From NCBI RefSeq assembly GCF_000968055.1, contig NC_022538.1, positions 903,499-967,498 on the forward strand: 64,000 bases of DNA. The letters run 5' to 3'. The notes below the pieces were generated by a model. That model was not told the origin of the DNA. It did not search any database and was given only the letters and a program-made list of their open reading frames with translations. Shown piece by piece: positions 9,453 through 20,095 of this stretch. The stretch's first letter is position 1, and the number at the start of each line of letters is the position of its first letter. A program made the translations under genes and the position numbers. This DNA comes from Alteracholeplasma palmae J233. Its GTDB lineage: Bacteria; Bacillota_I; Bacilli_A; Acholeplasmatales; Acholeplasmataceae.

Positions 9453-11990
9453 ATGCATAGAAAAAAATTAATCTTTAGTGGTATTATACTCATTACTACC
9501 TTAATGGGAGTCTTAATGTATGTTTTATTTACTACATTTGGCATTATTAATGGCGAATCTACTAAAAAACAATTAACAATTAAAACTGAATCTGCTCAAA
9601 AAATATATGATGGAACCCCTTTAACTAGTGAGTTATTTACATTGTTTGAAGGCGAATTGGGAAAAGAAGAAAGAATTGAACCTAAAGAGTATACAAAAAT
9701 AACAAATGTTGGTAAAGCTGATAATATCATTCAATTTGTTATCTTGAATAAAAATAATTCGGATGTCACTAAAAAATATGAGATAAATTATTTATTCGGA
9801 AAATTAGAAGTTATCCCTAAAACTATCTATATTGAAACAAAAGAAGAAAGTAAGATATATGATGGAGAAGAACTTACTTCAGATGAATATATTTTAGATG
9901 AAAAAGCATTAATTAAAGGTGATGCAGTTAAAGTTATCGGGACAACAAAAATAACTGATGTAGGAACTAAACTTAATGAAATTGTCACAACAATTTTAAA
10001 TCATCAAAATATAGATGTTACTAAAAACTACGATATAAAGTATAAAAATAATAATCTAACAATAAAGAAGATACCTATAACAATCGCATCAAGGGGTAAA
10101 TCTAAAGTTTATGACGGAGAAGAACTTACTGGAAGTGATGACGATATTATTCCAATTCAAGGACTTTTAGAAGGACATCAAGTAGAAAATCAATTTACAG
10201 GTACTATAACAGAACCTGGTAGTGCAGAAAATCAATTTGTTACAACTATAAAAGATAACAATGGTAAAGATGTGACTGCGCAATATGATATTAAATATGG
10301 ATTTGGAAATTTAACAGTACTTACAAGTATTTATTCAGATGGAAAAATAGAAAATAAAAATGTAGAAGAATATGAAAATACAATTGTTGCAAGCATCGAG
10401 ACAGACCATAATGGATCAACTTATTTAAGATATAAATCATTTGGAGATTTTTTTGAAGGCAGTTGGCAAGACAATAATATTCAAACAGACAGTATAAGCC
10501 CACTTTTATTTACAAGTTTATCAATTGAAAAAAATTCAAAGGCAATCAAAAGACAAACAATGAACCTTGTTTATGAAAAAGATCAAGTGCCATTTTTAGC
10601 ACCATACTATATTAGCTCACAAATTAAAGATGAGCTTAATATAACGAATGACAGTTATATCAAAAATACTAAGTTGGACTCTTATAAATTTGTATTTACA
10701 GCTTATAATACACTAGTTAATGGTGCTTCTAATATTATTGAAGAATATAGTGCTGAAGAAGCCCAATATTATGAAAATATTAAAGCATATTATTTAAGTA
10801 TTCCTGAAGAAATTAAACCAATATTAGACAAACTTATACAAAATATAAAAATAACTCCAACTGAACTAGGTGATAAAAAAGAACTTGTATCAGTTGTGAA
10901 AAAAGTGTCTAAATACTTCAAAGAAAATTTTAATCAGTCAAATAAGTCTGATTATGCAAAAAGTACTTTGAAAGAAGTATTTGAAACTAATGAAGGCAGT
11001 GCAGATCAGCTTGCTACATTAGCAACTTTACTGTTAAGAAGACTAGATATACCTGCTAGATACACAACAGGTTATTACACAGATATACGAAATAACCTAG
11101 GTAGTTTACATGAAGAAAATGCTCATTCATGGGTTGAATTTTATATTCAAAATATGGGTTGGATTCCATTAGAAGTGACACCAGGAATAGCAGATAAAAT
11201 TGAAATTACTGTTACTCCAAATAAAGTTACAAAACAATGGGATGGTAATGATTTAGAGTTTGATCCTAAAAATATTAGAGTTACTAACTTTCAAGAGTAT
11301 AAAAATCTTGGATATACCTATGAAGCAATAATTAATAAAATGAAGAAACCAGAAACTGGTAAATATAAATATTCTGTGAATGATTTTAAAATTTATGATG
11401 AAAATAATAATGATGTAACAGAGTTATTTGAAATTATTTATAAAGAAGCCGATCTACAAATATATAAAGAAAAACTAATAATTGAAACAGAAAGTATATA
11501 TTCTGACTATGATGGTAGTACAGAATGGAGAAATGATGAGCGAGGACAAATTAAAGTAATTGGTGAAGAACTTCTTACTGACTATGATGTAAAAGTTAGC
11601 TTTTCTAGTTTAAGTAAAACTGTGTTTCAAAAAAATAACAGCGCTATTCTTAAGATTTATGATAAAAATAATAATGATGTAACTGACCACTATTTGATCA
11701 CTGAAAATTTTGGTAAAGCAGTTATGCGTCGAAAACCTATTACAGTTAGATCTAAGTCTAAAACTGTTAAACATGAGCCTGAAACAGGACAAATTTTAGA
11801 ATATAAAGAATTAGAAGAAATAATAGGACTTGTAGAAGGTGATGAAATAAAAGAAGTAATCTTTACTGGTCAACAAGTAGACTTAGGAAGTAGTCCAAAT
11901 ACATTTAGTATAGTTATTTATAGAGGAAACTTAGATGTTACTCAATATTATGAAATAATGTATATACCTGGAGAATTAGAAATAAGATAG
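9453..11990 (+). CDS. Membrane-anchored YDG/MBG protein with a Cys-less transglutaminase domain
   Basis: 845 residues; RBS AAAGGAG. An N-terminal signal anchor (about 6-28) should leave the rest outside the cell. Three YDG/MBG-type repeats follow (IYDGTPLTS, IYDGEELTS, VYDGEELTG, each about 80 residues), then a transglutaminase-like core (about 480-580), then three weaker repeats. The core keeps 'LLLRRLDIPARYTTGY', His558 in 'AHSWVEFY' and 'GWIPLEVTPG', but the usual catalytic Cys is Ala517 (EGSADQLA where families have GxCxxxA), and the usual Asp is Glu574. Established transglutaminase-fold chemistry needs the Cys, so I infer a non-catalytic binding domain. MoxR/AAA+ genes next to transglutaminase-domain genes are a known pairing, which this operon resembles. 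No LPXTG motif or C-terminal membrane helix. Confidence 0.8.
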   Translation: MHRKKLIFSGIILITTLMGVLMYVLFTTFGIINGESTKKQLTIKTESAQKIYDGTPLTSELFTLFEGELGKEERIEPKEYTKITNVGKADNIIQFVILNKNNSDVTKKYEINYLFGKLEVIPKTIYIETKEESKIYDGEELTSDEYILDEKALIKGDAVKVIGTTKITDVGTKLNEIVTTILNHQNIDVTKNYDIKYKNNNLTIKKIPITIASRGKSKVYDGEELTGSDDDIIPIQGLLEGHQVENQFTGTITEPGSAENQFVTTIKDNNGKDVTAQYDIKYGFGNLTVLTSIYSDGKIENKNVEEYENTIVASIETDHNGSTYLRYKSFGDFFEGSWQDNNIQTDSISPLLFTSLSIEKNSKAIKRQTMNLVYEKDQVPFLAPYYISSQIKDELNITNDSYIKNTKLDSYKFVFTAYNTLVNGASNIIEEYSAEEAQYYENIKAYYLSIPEEIKPILDKLIQNIKITPTELGDKKELVSVVKKVSKYFKENFNQSNKSDYAKSTLKEVFETNEGSADQLATLATLLLRRLDIPARYTTGYYTDIRNNLGSLHEENAHSWVEFYIQNMGWIPLEVTPGIADKIEITVTPNKVTKQWDGNDLEFDPKNIRVTNFQEYKNLGYTYEAIINKMKKPETGKYKYSVNDFKIYDENNNDVTELFEIIYKEADLQIYKEKLIIETESIYSDYDGSTEWRNDERGQIKVIGEELLTDYDVKVSFSSLSKTVFQKNNSAILKIYDKNNNDVTDHYLITENFGKAVMRRKPITVRSKSKTVKHEPETGQILEYKELEEIIGLVEGDEIKEVIFTGQQVDLGSSPNTFSIVIYRGNLDVTQYYEIMYIPGELEIR

Positions 11991-12026
11991 GAAGGAGAAA
12001 CAGTCAGAGACTGTAAATAAATTATG
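11991..12026 (+). promoter_or_regulatory. Distant Shine-Dalgarno with hairpin in the spacer
   Basis: The only Shine-Dalgarno (AGGAG, 11993-11997) lies 26 bases before ATG 12024, and a stop codon (TAA 12018-12020) rules out an earlier in-frame start. A perfect hairpin ACAGTC-AGA-GACTGT (12000-12014) fills the gap; folding it brings the effective spacing to about 11 bases. Confidence 0.5.
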
Positions 12027-15000
12027 TTATACGATAAATATGAAACACGAGTTAGAAAAAATATCTTAATTCAAAAAATAATTATTAAACATAAAATACC
12101 TATTTTAATTACATTAGCTGTTCTGATAATCCTTTTTGTAATTTATTCGTTCACAAAAGGAAATATTTCTAATGTGAAATATGAAGCAAGTATTCAATAT
12201 GGAGAAAATTTTGAGATAAATTCCCAAGCACTGATGTCAAATGTTAGTTATGAATATAAAAAAATAGGTGATGATACATGGACAACGCAAGTACCTAAAA
12301 TAGCTGGCGAATATGAAGTAAAAATAACTAGTAAAAAAGTCTTTGGTATTAAAAATTCCAAAACATACGCATTCACAATTATCCCTAGAGAACTAGATAT
12401 AGAAATAAAAGAAGATACAATTCTTTTTGGAACTAAATTATCAACTAGGCAAGCACTCATCAATGGCGATCGTATTGCAAGTATTAAGTATACTTATGGA
12501 GATATTACACAAAAAGAAACAAGTGTAATCGGAAAAGAAGCTGTTATTATCGATAATAACGGTGATGATATAACAAGTTCATATCAAATAAACTATATTG
12601 AAAAAAATATAAAATTTACTACATCTACTTTAGGGTTGAAACTGAAAGATAAAAAAATAATTTATGACGGAAAAGAACTTACATCAAAAGAATATGATTT
12701 AATAGGAAATCTTTCTGATGAATTTACTATTAAGTATGAAACGATGGGATCACAAACTAATGTAGGAACTAGCGAAAATAAAATTAGTTCATTTAGTATC
12801 TATTATGGTGATATTGATGTTACACATCAAATTAATCCTAATCATACTGCAGGGAAACTTGAAGTTACAAAAAGAGATATAACAGTTAAACCAAAGGATG
12901 TTACTAAGGAGTATGATGGACTTTCTCTTACAAGCAACGATGCTGAAACTACTAATTTAGTAAAAGAGCATAAGGCTTCTATAACTACTAATGGATCAAT
13001 TACAGATGCTAACTATAGCCAAAATACAATAAAATCATTAGAAATTACTGATAAGAATGGTAATGATGTAACAACCAACTACAATATTAAAACGCTACCA
13101 GGAACCCTAACTATTAAAAAAAGAAATATTGAAATTAAAACAAGCGATTTAAATGATATAGAATACGATAGAAACTATTATTCTAATAATCAGTATGAAA
13201 TTGTTGGTAGTTTGGCACCTAATCAAAAAGAAAATATAAATTTTATTGTATCTGTTACTAATGCAGGTACTCACAATAATGTTATGAGTTTTAAAATCAA
13301 AGATATAAATCAAAACGATGTAACATCAAACTATGATATCAGTTATATATATGGGAAAATAACAATTAGTCCTAGAAAATTAGTTATAAAAACTAATGAC
13401 TATATTTCTACATATAATGGGGGCTCACACTATGATAAAGAAATAAATATTGTTGAAGGAACACTTGCTTATCAACAAAATATAAGACTTAATAGTTTTA
13501 CTAGCATTATAAATGTAGGAACAAAAATAAATAAGTTTACTGTGGATGTTATTGATGAAAATTTAAATATAAATACGAAGAACTATGACATAAAATTCAT
13601 TGAAGGAACAATTACAGTTAACCCTCTTGAAATTACTGTAACTTCAGAAAATTTAGAAGGAATTTATGATAGTTATGTACATTCTAATTTAAAGTATAAA
13701 ATTGATAATGAAATTGTAAAAGGTCATATGGCTGAAATAGTGGACTTTACTACAATTAAAAATGTGGGACAAACTTTAAATAAAATTGAAATTAGGATTT
13801 ATAATCAAAATGAAGATGTGACGCCAAACTATAAGATAAACTACAATTTTGGTACACTAAAAATTAATAAAAGAGATATTACAATTAAACCCAAAGATAT
13901 AAAACGCACCTATGATGGCACAATATTGACATCTAAGACAGTAGAATATATCAAGGGCTATCTTGGTTATAATGATTTAATAAGTATTGACACAAAAGGA
14001 AGCATCATTGATGTTGGTAAGATTGATAACGAAATAAGAGCTATCTCTATTATAGATACTACTAATGGTACAGAAGTAAACAATAATTATAATATTTTAA
14101 ATGAACTAGGAACTTTAACAATTACCCAACAACCTATAACAGTTAAACCACTTGATATAAGCAAAGTTTATGACGGAAAAGAGCTTACAAGTGCTCTTCC
14201 TGAAGTAGTTGGAACTGGTCTTGCTGAAGGTGATTTTATTGAAATTATAACAAATGGACAAATTACTGATGCTGGTACTAGTAATAATGAAATAATCGGG
14301 ACACCCAAAATTATTTCAAGAAGTAGAAACTTAGATGTTTCTAATAATTATGAAATTACAAATCAAATAGGTGAACTAAGAATTACACAAAAATCAATTA
14401 CAATCAAACCAAAAGATGAAACAAAAATTTACGATGGTAAGGAATTAATAAGCATTGTAGCACTTGATTTTAATAAAGATCTCATAGATACTGAAAATAT
14501 TTTTATTAAAACAGATGGTAAGCCTATAAATGTTTTGGATAACAAGATAAATACAATTACAAGTGTTAAAATTGAAAAGGCTGATGGAACTGATTCAACA
14601 GGTAATTATAATATTACAAAACAAACAGGACTCTTAACGATTAGCCCAAGACCAATAACAATTACTACAGGTAGTGCGACTAAAGAATATGATGGTACTC
14701 CATTATCAATAGATTATAATTATCTTTCAAGTGGAGCAATTATAGAATCAGAAGAATTAGAGGTAATTATAAATGTAACTATTACAGATGCTATTAGTGT
14801 AAGTAATTCTATAAATAGTATTTCAATAACTAAGCTTGACGGTACTTCTTCAAGAGATAACTATAAGATTACAGAACAACTTGGAACTTTAACAATTACT
14901 CCAAGAGCTATTACAATCAAACCAAAAGATGAAACAAAAGTATATGACGGTAAGGAATTAATAAGCAATACACCAGAATATGATAATGATAGACTTGTAT

Positions 15001-18000
15001 CTGGAGAGACGATTATCCTTACAACAAAAGGTAAGCCTGTAAATGTTGTAGAAAATCATGAAAATGAAATTGATAAAATAGCTATTCTAAACTCAAATGG
15101 TACGTCTTCAATAAACAATTATACAATTACCAAACAAAAAGGGTTCTTAACAATTACTCCAAGACCAATTACTATCAGACCAAAAGAAGAAACAAAAGTA
15201 TATGATGGTAAGGAATTAGTAAGCAATACGCCAGAATATGATAATGATAGACTTATATTTGGAGAACATCTTATTATCACAACAGATAATAAACTCATCG
15301 ATGTTGGTTCGATTACTGAAAATAATATTGTGACTGCTAACATTTATAAGTCTAGTGGCGAGGATTCAACAAACAACTATAATATTACAAGAAAAACAGG
15401 CTCCTTAACAATTACTCCAAGAGATATTACAATCAAACCAAAAGATGAAATAAAAATTTATGATGGGCAACCATTTGTAAGTAACAAGGCTGTAGATGTT
15501 AATGGTGAACTTGTATTTGGAGAAACAATTATTCTTAAAACAAAAGGTAAACCTGTAGATGTTGTAGAAAATTACGAAAATGAAATTGATGAAGTAACTA
15601 TTACAAAATCAGATGGCACTCAATCAACAAACAATTATACAATTACCAAACAAATAGGGTCCTTAACAATCACTAAAAGACCAATCACAATCAAACCAAA
15701 AGATGAATCAAAAGCATATGATGGTAAGGAATTAGTAAGTAATGATCCTGTAGATGTTAATAGTGAACTTGTATTTGGAGAACGCATTGTTATTACAACA
15801 GATAAGAAAATCATCGATGTTGGTTCAACTAACCAAAATAATATTGTAACCACTGATATTTATAAAGCAAATGAGGGTACTTCAACGAATAACTATCATA
15901 TTACAATTTTGCCTGGAACACTAACTATCACAAAAAAACAAGTCACAATTATAACTTTGGGATTAGAACTAGCATATGATGGTAATATACATTCTAATAA
16001 AGAATATACTACTGAAGGATTAATACATGAACATGAAACAAGTTTAGATCCAGATAAATCTATCCCAACGATTAAAAATGTAGGTCGATTTGATAATGAT
16101 CTGACGGTTATTATTAAAGATTCTAAAGAAAATGATGTCTCTGACAATTATGATATCATTTATGTATACGGAAAATTGGTTATTACCAGACGTGAAATAA
16201 CAGTTATAACTGGTTCTAAAACTGCGATCTATGACGGAACTGAACATTATAATGAGAAAATAGAAATTGATAAAGGGAGCCTAGTTTCTGGACAAAAGTA
16301 TAATGTTACAAGCTATACTAAACAAATTAATGCAACGGATTCAACTGGCATTTCTAATAAGGTAACAGTTGAAATTATTGGACAAAATGAGACTGATGAT
16401 TACACTAATAACTATATGATTAACTTTATAGAAGGCAGAATCATTGTTAATAAGAAACCCATAACTGTAAAAACAAGCAGCCATTCAATCGAATTTGATG
16501 GGAAATATCACAGAGGAGACTATGAAATTGTGGGAGAGTTGTCTTCTGAATATGAAAGTCAGATCAATAGCTATGTTAGTGGTTATGGTGTTGATAAGCA
16601 TGTAAACAAAATAAAAATTTGGATTTACAAAGATCGTTTAGATGTTACTGATAACTTTGATATTACATACTTATATGGAATAATTGAAATTACAAAACGC
16701 CAAATAACAATAATAAGTGGTTCTAAAATAAAAGAATATGATGGAACTGAAATTAATTCATTTGATACAAAAACGACTTCTGAAAACTTAGTAGTTAATC
16801 ATAGAATAGAAATAACTAAGTCTACAAGAATTACTAATGTTGGAGAAACTACTAATACAATTGAAATTAGTATCATTGATGATTCATTAAGTGAACTAAC
16901 CGGGAAGACAGGAAATGTGACATATTGTTATGATATTTCATATGAAAATATTGGCAAATTAGAAATAACAAAGAGAAGTATTAATATTAAACCAGAAGAT
17001 AGCTATAAAGAATATGATGGTCAACCGTTAATAGCTTCCAAGGCTCAAGTTATTAGTGATAAGCTATTAGCTCTTGGTGATGAAATTACTGCTATTATTA
17101 CAAGTGGATCACAAACTGATATAGGAAAAAGTACTACTAAGATAATAAGTTATACAATAAAAAATAAAAATGGAAATGATGTAACTAAAAACTATAATGT
17201 AGAGGCTAATACAGAAGGAACATTAACAGTTAATAAACGAGAAATAGCAATCAAGATAAAAGATGAACAAAAAGTTTATGATGGTAAATCTTTAGTATTT
17301 AAAGAGACACAGGACTTAAATAAAAAACTACTTGAAGGTCATAAAATAGTACATCAGTTTGATACTAGTGATATTATTAAAAACGCTGGAACATTAAGCA
17401 GTGATAAAGGAACTTTTGAAATCTATGATGGTAATAAAAAGGTATCATATCTATACAATATAAGTATTATAGAAGGTCAGTTACAAATTGACCCACTAAA
17501 AATCAATGTTCAAGCTGCTTCAAAAACAACTGTTTATAATGGAACAAATTATATATATGAAACAACTAGTTACTACATTAACCCTGAATCATTTATTGAT
17601 AACCACAGTCATAAATTGAAATTTGGGGCAGTTTTAGAAGGAACTGGAATAAAACAACTAGAATTTGTTAAAGAAGGCTCTAAAATTGTCAACAGTCTCA
17701 ATGAAGATATGTCTATGAACTATACTTTTAACATTAAAGGTGAACTAAAAATAACAAAAGCTACCTTAATAATAACTGCTGCATCTGAAGAAAAGGAGTA
17801 TGATGAAAAAGAATTAACAAATAATTCGTACACCACTTCTGGCCTTTTAGGAGGTCATGAAGTAACAGTTGAAATAATAGGTAATATTACAGATGTTGGA
17901 AGAGAAGTTAATAAAGTAGGTACCGTAGTAGTTAAAGATGGCAATTTAGATGTAACAGCATATTACGAGATTACAAGAATTGATGGTATGCTAAGAATTA

Positions 18001-18017
18001 CTGATTCAATAGAATAG
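12024..18017 (+). CDS. Giant membrane-anchored YDG/MBG repeat surface protein
   Basis: 1,997 residues. A cytoplasmic basic N-terminus is followed by one membrane helix (about 29-48); the rest should be extracellular. It is built of about 22 YDG/MBG-type modules of 75-90 residues, each opening with 'ITIKPKD..K.YDGKEL'-like sequence and closing with 'NYNIT...GTLTITPR'-like sequence; 21 show a recognisable YDG/YNG/FDG motif. Modules 8-13 (about 14399-15900) are close to identical at DNA level. Such repeats form strings of beta-sandwich domains in bacterial adhesins and stalk proteins. There is no LPXTG, no C-terminal membrane helix and no enzymatic domain. Likely a long fibre held by its N-terminal anchor; ligand unknown. 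Start fixed by the upstream stop codon. Confidence 0.85.
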   Translation: MLYDKYETRVRKNILIQKIIIKHKIPILITLAVLIILFVIYSFTKGNISNVKYEASIQYGENFEINSQALMSNVSYEYKKIGDDTWTTQVPKIAGEYEVKITSKKVFGIKNSKTYAFTIIPRELDIEIKEDTILFGTKLSTRQALINGDRIASIKYTYGDITQKETSVIGKEAVIIDNNGDDITSSYQINYIEKNIKFTTSTLGLKLKDKKIIYDGKELTSKEYDLIGNLSDEFTIKYETMGSQTNVGTSENKISSFSIYYGDIDVTHQINPNHTAGKLEVTKRDITVKPKDVTKEYDGLSLTSNDAETTNLVKEHKASITTNGSITDANYSQNTIKSLEITDKNGNDVTTNYNIKTLPGTLTIKKRNIEIKTSDLNDIEYDRNYYSNNQYEIVGSLAPNQKENINFIVSVTNAGTHNNVMSFKIKDINQNDVTSNYDISYIYGKITISPRKLVIKTNDYISTYNGGSHYDKEINIVEGTLAYQQNIRLNSFTSIINVGTKINKFTVDVIDENLNINTKNYDIKFIEGTITVNPLEITVTSENLEGIYDSYVHSNLKYKIDNEIVKGHMAEIVDFTTIKNVGQTLNKIEIRIYNQNEDVTPNYKINYNFGTLKINKRDITIKPKDIKRTYDGTILTSKTVEYIKGYLGYNDLISIDTKGSIIDVGKIDNEIRAISIIDTTNGTEVNNNYNILNELGTLTITQQPITVKPLDISKVYDGKELTSALPEVVGTGLAEGDFIEIITNGQITDAGTSNNEIIGTPKIISRSRNLDVSNNYEITNQIGELRITQKSITIKPKDETKIYDGKELISIVALDFNKDLIDTENIFIKTDGKPINVLDNKINTITSVKIEKADGTDSTGNYNITKQTGLLTISPRPITITTGSATKEYDGTPLSIDYNYLSSGAIIESEELEVIINVTITDAISVSNSINSISITKLDGTSSRDNYKITEQLGTLTITPRAITIKPKDETKVYDGKELISNTPEYDNDRLVSGETIILTTKGKPVNVVENHENEIDKIAILNSNGTSSINNYTITKQKGFLTITPRPITIRPKEETKVYDGKELVSNTPEYDNDRLIFGEHLIITTDNKLIDVGSITENNIVTANIYKSSGEDSTNNYNITRKTGSLTITPRDITIKPKDEIKIYDGQPFVSNKAVDVNGELVFGETIILKTKGKPVDVVENYENEIDEVTITKSDGTQSTNNYTITKQIGSLTITKRPITIKPKDESKAYDGKELVSNDPVDVNSELVFGERIVITTDKKIIDVGSTNQNNIVTTDIYKANEGTSTNNYHITILPGTLTITKKQVTIITLGLELAYDGNIHSNKEYTTEGLIHEHETSLDPDKSIPTIKNVGRFDNDLTVIIKDSKENDVSDNYDIIYVYGKLVITRREITVITGSKTAIYDGTEHYNEKIEIDKGSLVSGQKYNVTSYTKQINATDSTGISNKVTVEIIGQNETDDYTNNYMINFIEGRIIVNKKPITVKTSSHSIEFDGKYHRGDYEIVGELSSEYESQINSYVSGYGVDKHVNKIKIWIYKDRLDVTDNFDITYLYGIIEITKRQITIISGSKIKEYDGTEINSFDTKTTSENLVVNHRIEITKSTRITNVGETTNTIEISIIDDSLSELTGKTGNVTYCYDISYENIGKLEITKRSINIKPEDSYKEYDGQPLIASKAQVISDKLLALGDEITAIITSGSQTDIGKSTTKIISYTIKNKNGNDVTKNYNVEANTEGTLTVNKREIAIKIKDEQKVYDGKSLVFKETQDLNKKLLEGHKIVHQFDTSDIIKNAGTLSSDKGTFEIYDGNKKVSYLYNISIIEGQLQIDPLKINVQAASKTTVYNGTNYIYETTSYYINPESFIDNHSHKLKFGAVLEGTGIKQLEFVKEGSKIVNSLNEDMSMNYTFNIKGELKITKATLIITAASEEKEYDEKELTNNSYTTSGLLGGHEVTVEIIGNITDVGREVNKVGTVVVKDGNLDVTAYYEITRIDGMLRITDSIE
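14399..15920 (+). repeat. Tandem near-identical YDG-module DNA repeats
   Basis: Six consecutive modules of about 250 bp repeat with high DNA identity; for example ACAATCAAACCAAAAGATGA recurs near 14400, 14917, 15430 and 15683, followed by closely matching 'gatggtaaggaatta' stretches. Slippage or recombination here would change protein length in whole domains while keeping frame. Confidence 0.8.
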
Positions 18018-18031
18018 GGAGGCTTTTAAAA

Positions 18032-18910
18032 ATGAATAAAAGCATGTTTCAATTAATAAAATATGGAATGAAAGAAACAAGAAAAGCATTTAAAACTAAT
18101 AGGGCATCATTTTATAGTTATCTTACATATGTACTATCGATGATTATAAGTATGGCTAGCGTATTTTTATATCCACTATTTGCCTTATCAGAAGTAAAAA
18201 TAGTAAAAATGATGGAAGAAGATAATCAATTTTCAGTTGAATCTTCTTTCTCAAATACAGATAAACCTAATAAGTATTGGACTGCCTTAGGTTATTTTGC
18301 TGTAAAATTACTAAGATCAATAGTAACAACTGGTATCTTCGTTGGCCTAATTTTCTTATTTAAAGAACTTGGTTTTCAAATAGATATATTACTAGAATTT
18401 GAAAAAGAATATGTTACTTTTATCTTTACTTTAATAACAGCTATTGTAGGGCTTATTGTCTTAGTAAGACAAAATTTGCTCATGGCACCCATTTTTTATA
18501 TTATCGCAACAGAAAATACAAGTATGTCACAAGCGTATTCTAAAGGGATAGAAGTAATGAAAAAAAGAGGTAAAACTAAACTTTTACTCATTCAAATCAT
18601 TAGTTTAATTAGAGCAGCATTCTATATAGGATTTTTTGTAGGATTTCTAATGATTGGAAAAGAATACCTAGAAACTGAATTGCTTGTCTCATTAACAGTG
18701 ATTTTTATCCTGATGCTAATCTTTATCTTACCTAAAATTTGGTTAGCCTATAAAGTTTCTAGTATCACTCATTTTAAACAACTAGTAGATGATTATAATA
18801 ATGAAAATATTGAGATTACAGAAGAAACATATATTGAAAGACAAGTGAAAGAATCAAGAGAAAAATTAGACATATTGTTTAGAGCTGATGAACCTGATTC
18901 TAACTTATAG
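18032..18910 (+). CDS. Polytopic membrane protein, unknown function
   Basis: 292 residues; RBS GGGAGG ahead of ATG 18032. About five to six hydrophobic helices (roughly 28-50, 85-108, 125-145, 150-165, 188-210, 215-238) with a charged C-terminal tail of about 50 residues. Family not recognised. It follows the giant repeat protein by 14 bases; a channel or platform for the surface proteins is a guess from context. Confidence 0.7.
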   Translation: MNKSMFQLIKYGMKETRKAFKTNRASFYSYLTYVLSMIISMASVFLYPLFALSEVKIVKMMEEDNQFSVESSFSNTDKPNKYWTALGYFAVKLLRSIVTTGIFVGLIFLFKELGFQIDILLEFEKEYVTFIFTLITAIVGLIVLVRQNLLMAPIFYIIATENTSMSQAYSKGIEVMKKRGKTKLLLIQIISLIRAAFYIGFFVGFLMIGKEYLETELLVSLTVIFILMLIFILPKIWLAYKVSSITHFKQLVDDYNNENIEITEETYIERQVKESREKLDILFRADEPDSNL

Positions 18911-18915
18911 GTGAA

Positions 18916-19611
18916 ATGATGGAACTAAATATAATTGCCTACATAAGTCTAGGTATTGGGATTCTTTCAATGATCTTTGCAATTATACTAAGAATCTTAT
19001 ATAAAAAGAAATATGAATTAAAAAGAAATATGAATGACTTTTTTGAAGACTATAAACTATCTGAAAGTTATATAGGTGATGTGAAGTATAATTTATTTAA
19101 ACCACAATCACTATCTATGGAACTTATGAGCCATTATGCTATTGCATACGAAGAGACACAAACATATTTAATTTGTAAGTTTTCTAAAGAAATCCCCAAT
19201 GTTACATTAAAAGTTTATGCCTACACTACATATAAACAACTCATCGATATCATATTTGTAGAACAAACAGGAAAGTTTGATCACACATCAAAAATAACCT
19301 TGCCACAAGAAACTGCCTATGTTAACATTGAAGTTTTAGAAACTAACGAAAATAAGGTTCCTGATATAATTGAGCATAAGTACTTCATTAATAAAGTGAT
19401 TGCTAAATTAGCAACCGTTTCTTTATTTCATTTATTAATTGGGATATCGTACCTTACGATGTATTTGATAGATGATGATATGATAGATAGTTTTCTTACA
19501 ACTGAAAATAATTCTATCTTACTTTCAGTGCTGATAGTTGTTTGTCTTATTAACTATCTACTTGTTAATAAAACATTAAAAAAAAGAGCTAAAGTAGGTA
19601 TGAAAAAATGA
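18916..19611 (+). CDS. Small membrane protein, unknown function
   Basis: 231 residues; RBS AGGTGA just before tandem ATGs at 18916 and 18919. Membrane helices at about 4-27, 165-185 and 195-215 flank a soluble domain of about 130 residues rich in beta-type sequence. Its segment 'ATVSLFHLLIGISYLT' resembles 'HQVSMFHKNKNISFYIT' in the next protein, suggesting a distant pair. Ends in an ATGA overlap with the next gene. Confidence 0.65.
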   Translation: MMELNIIAYISLGIGILSMIFAIILRILYKKKYELKRNMNDFFEDYKLSESYIGDVKYNLFKPQSLSMELMSHYAIAYEETQTYLICKFSKEIPNVTLKVYAYTTYKQLIDIIFVEQTGKFDHTSKITLPQETAYVNIEVLETNENKVPDIIEHKYFINKVIAKLATVSLFHLLIGISYLTMYLIDDDMIDSFLTTENNSILLSVLIVVCLINYLLVNKTLKKRAKVGMKK

Positions 19612-20090
19612 ATAATCTTAATTTGATATCTAAAAAAACATATGTTATTAAAGAAGAATCTAACCTTGAATTACTAGAACATATTATTTGTATGGATCAA
19701 GATAAATTACAATATACCTTTTTAAAACTTAAAAATAATATTAATAAAAAAATATCTCATCTTAAATTAGAAATAACCTTCTATGATGCTCCAAATAACC
19801 CTGTTCAAAAGGCTTTATACACATTTAATGATATTAGCCATATTAAGAATTACATACTCTTAAATGAGGGAATAGGAGTTCATAGAAAGTATGAAACGAT
19901 ATCTATTCAAGTGATGTCCTATGATAGTGAAGTATTTGAAACTCAAAATGAAATAGATCTAACAAAAGAATCTTTACATCAAGTAAGTATGTTTCATAAA
20001 AATAAGAATATTAGTTTTTACATTACATTAATGTTCTTTATACTATTTTTAGCAGGAATTATTATTAGTTATTTTCTTTTTATTGCATAA
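19608..20090 (+). CDS. Tail-anchored small protein, last gene of the operon
   Basis: 160 residues. The start overlaps the preceding stop by four bases (ATGA), implying translational coupling. A soluble domain of about 130 residues is followed by one C-terminal membrane helix (about 137-158), so the domain is probably cytoplasmic. Family not recognised. Confidence 0.65.
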   Translation: MNNLNLISKKTYVIKEESNLELLEHIICMDQDKLQYTFLKLKNNINKKISHLKLEITFYDAPNNPVQKALYTFNDISHIKNYILLNEGIGVHRKYETISIQVMSYDSEVFETQNEIDLTKESLHQVSMFHKNKNISFYITLMFFILFLAGIIISYFLFIA

Positions 20091-20095
20091 AGAAT

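Noticed and set aside
9453-18017. Sortase-anchored surface proteins
   Set aside because: No LPXTG motif or C-terminal hydrophobic tail; both proteins use N-terminal anchors, as expected for a wall-less cell.
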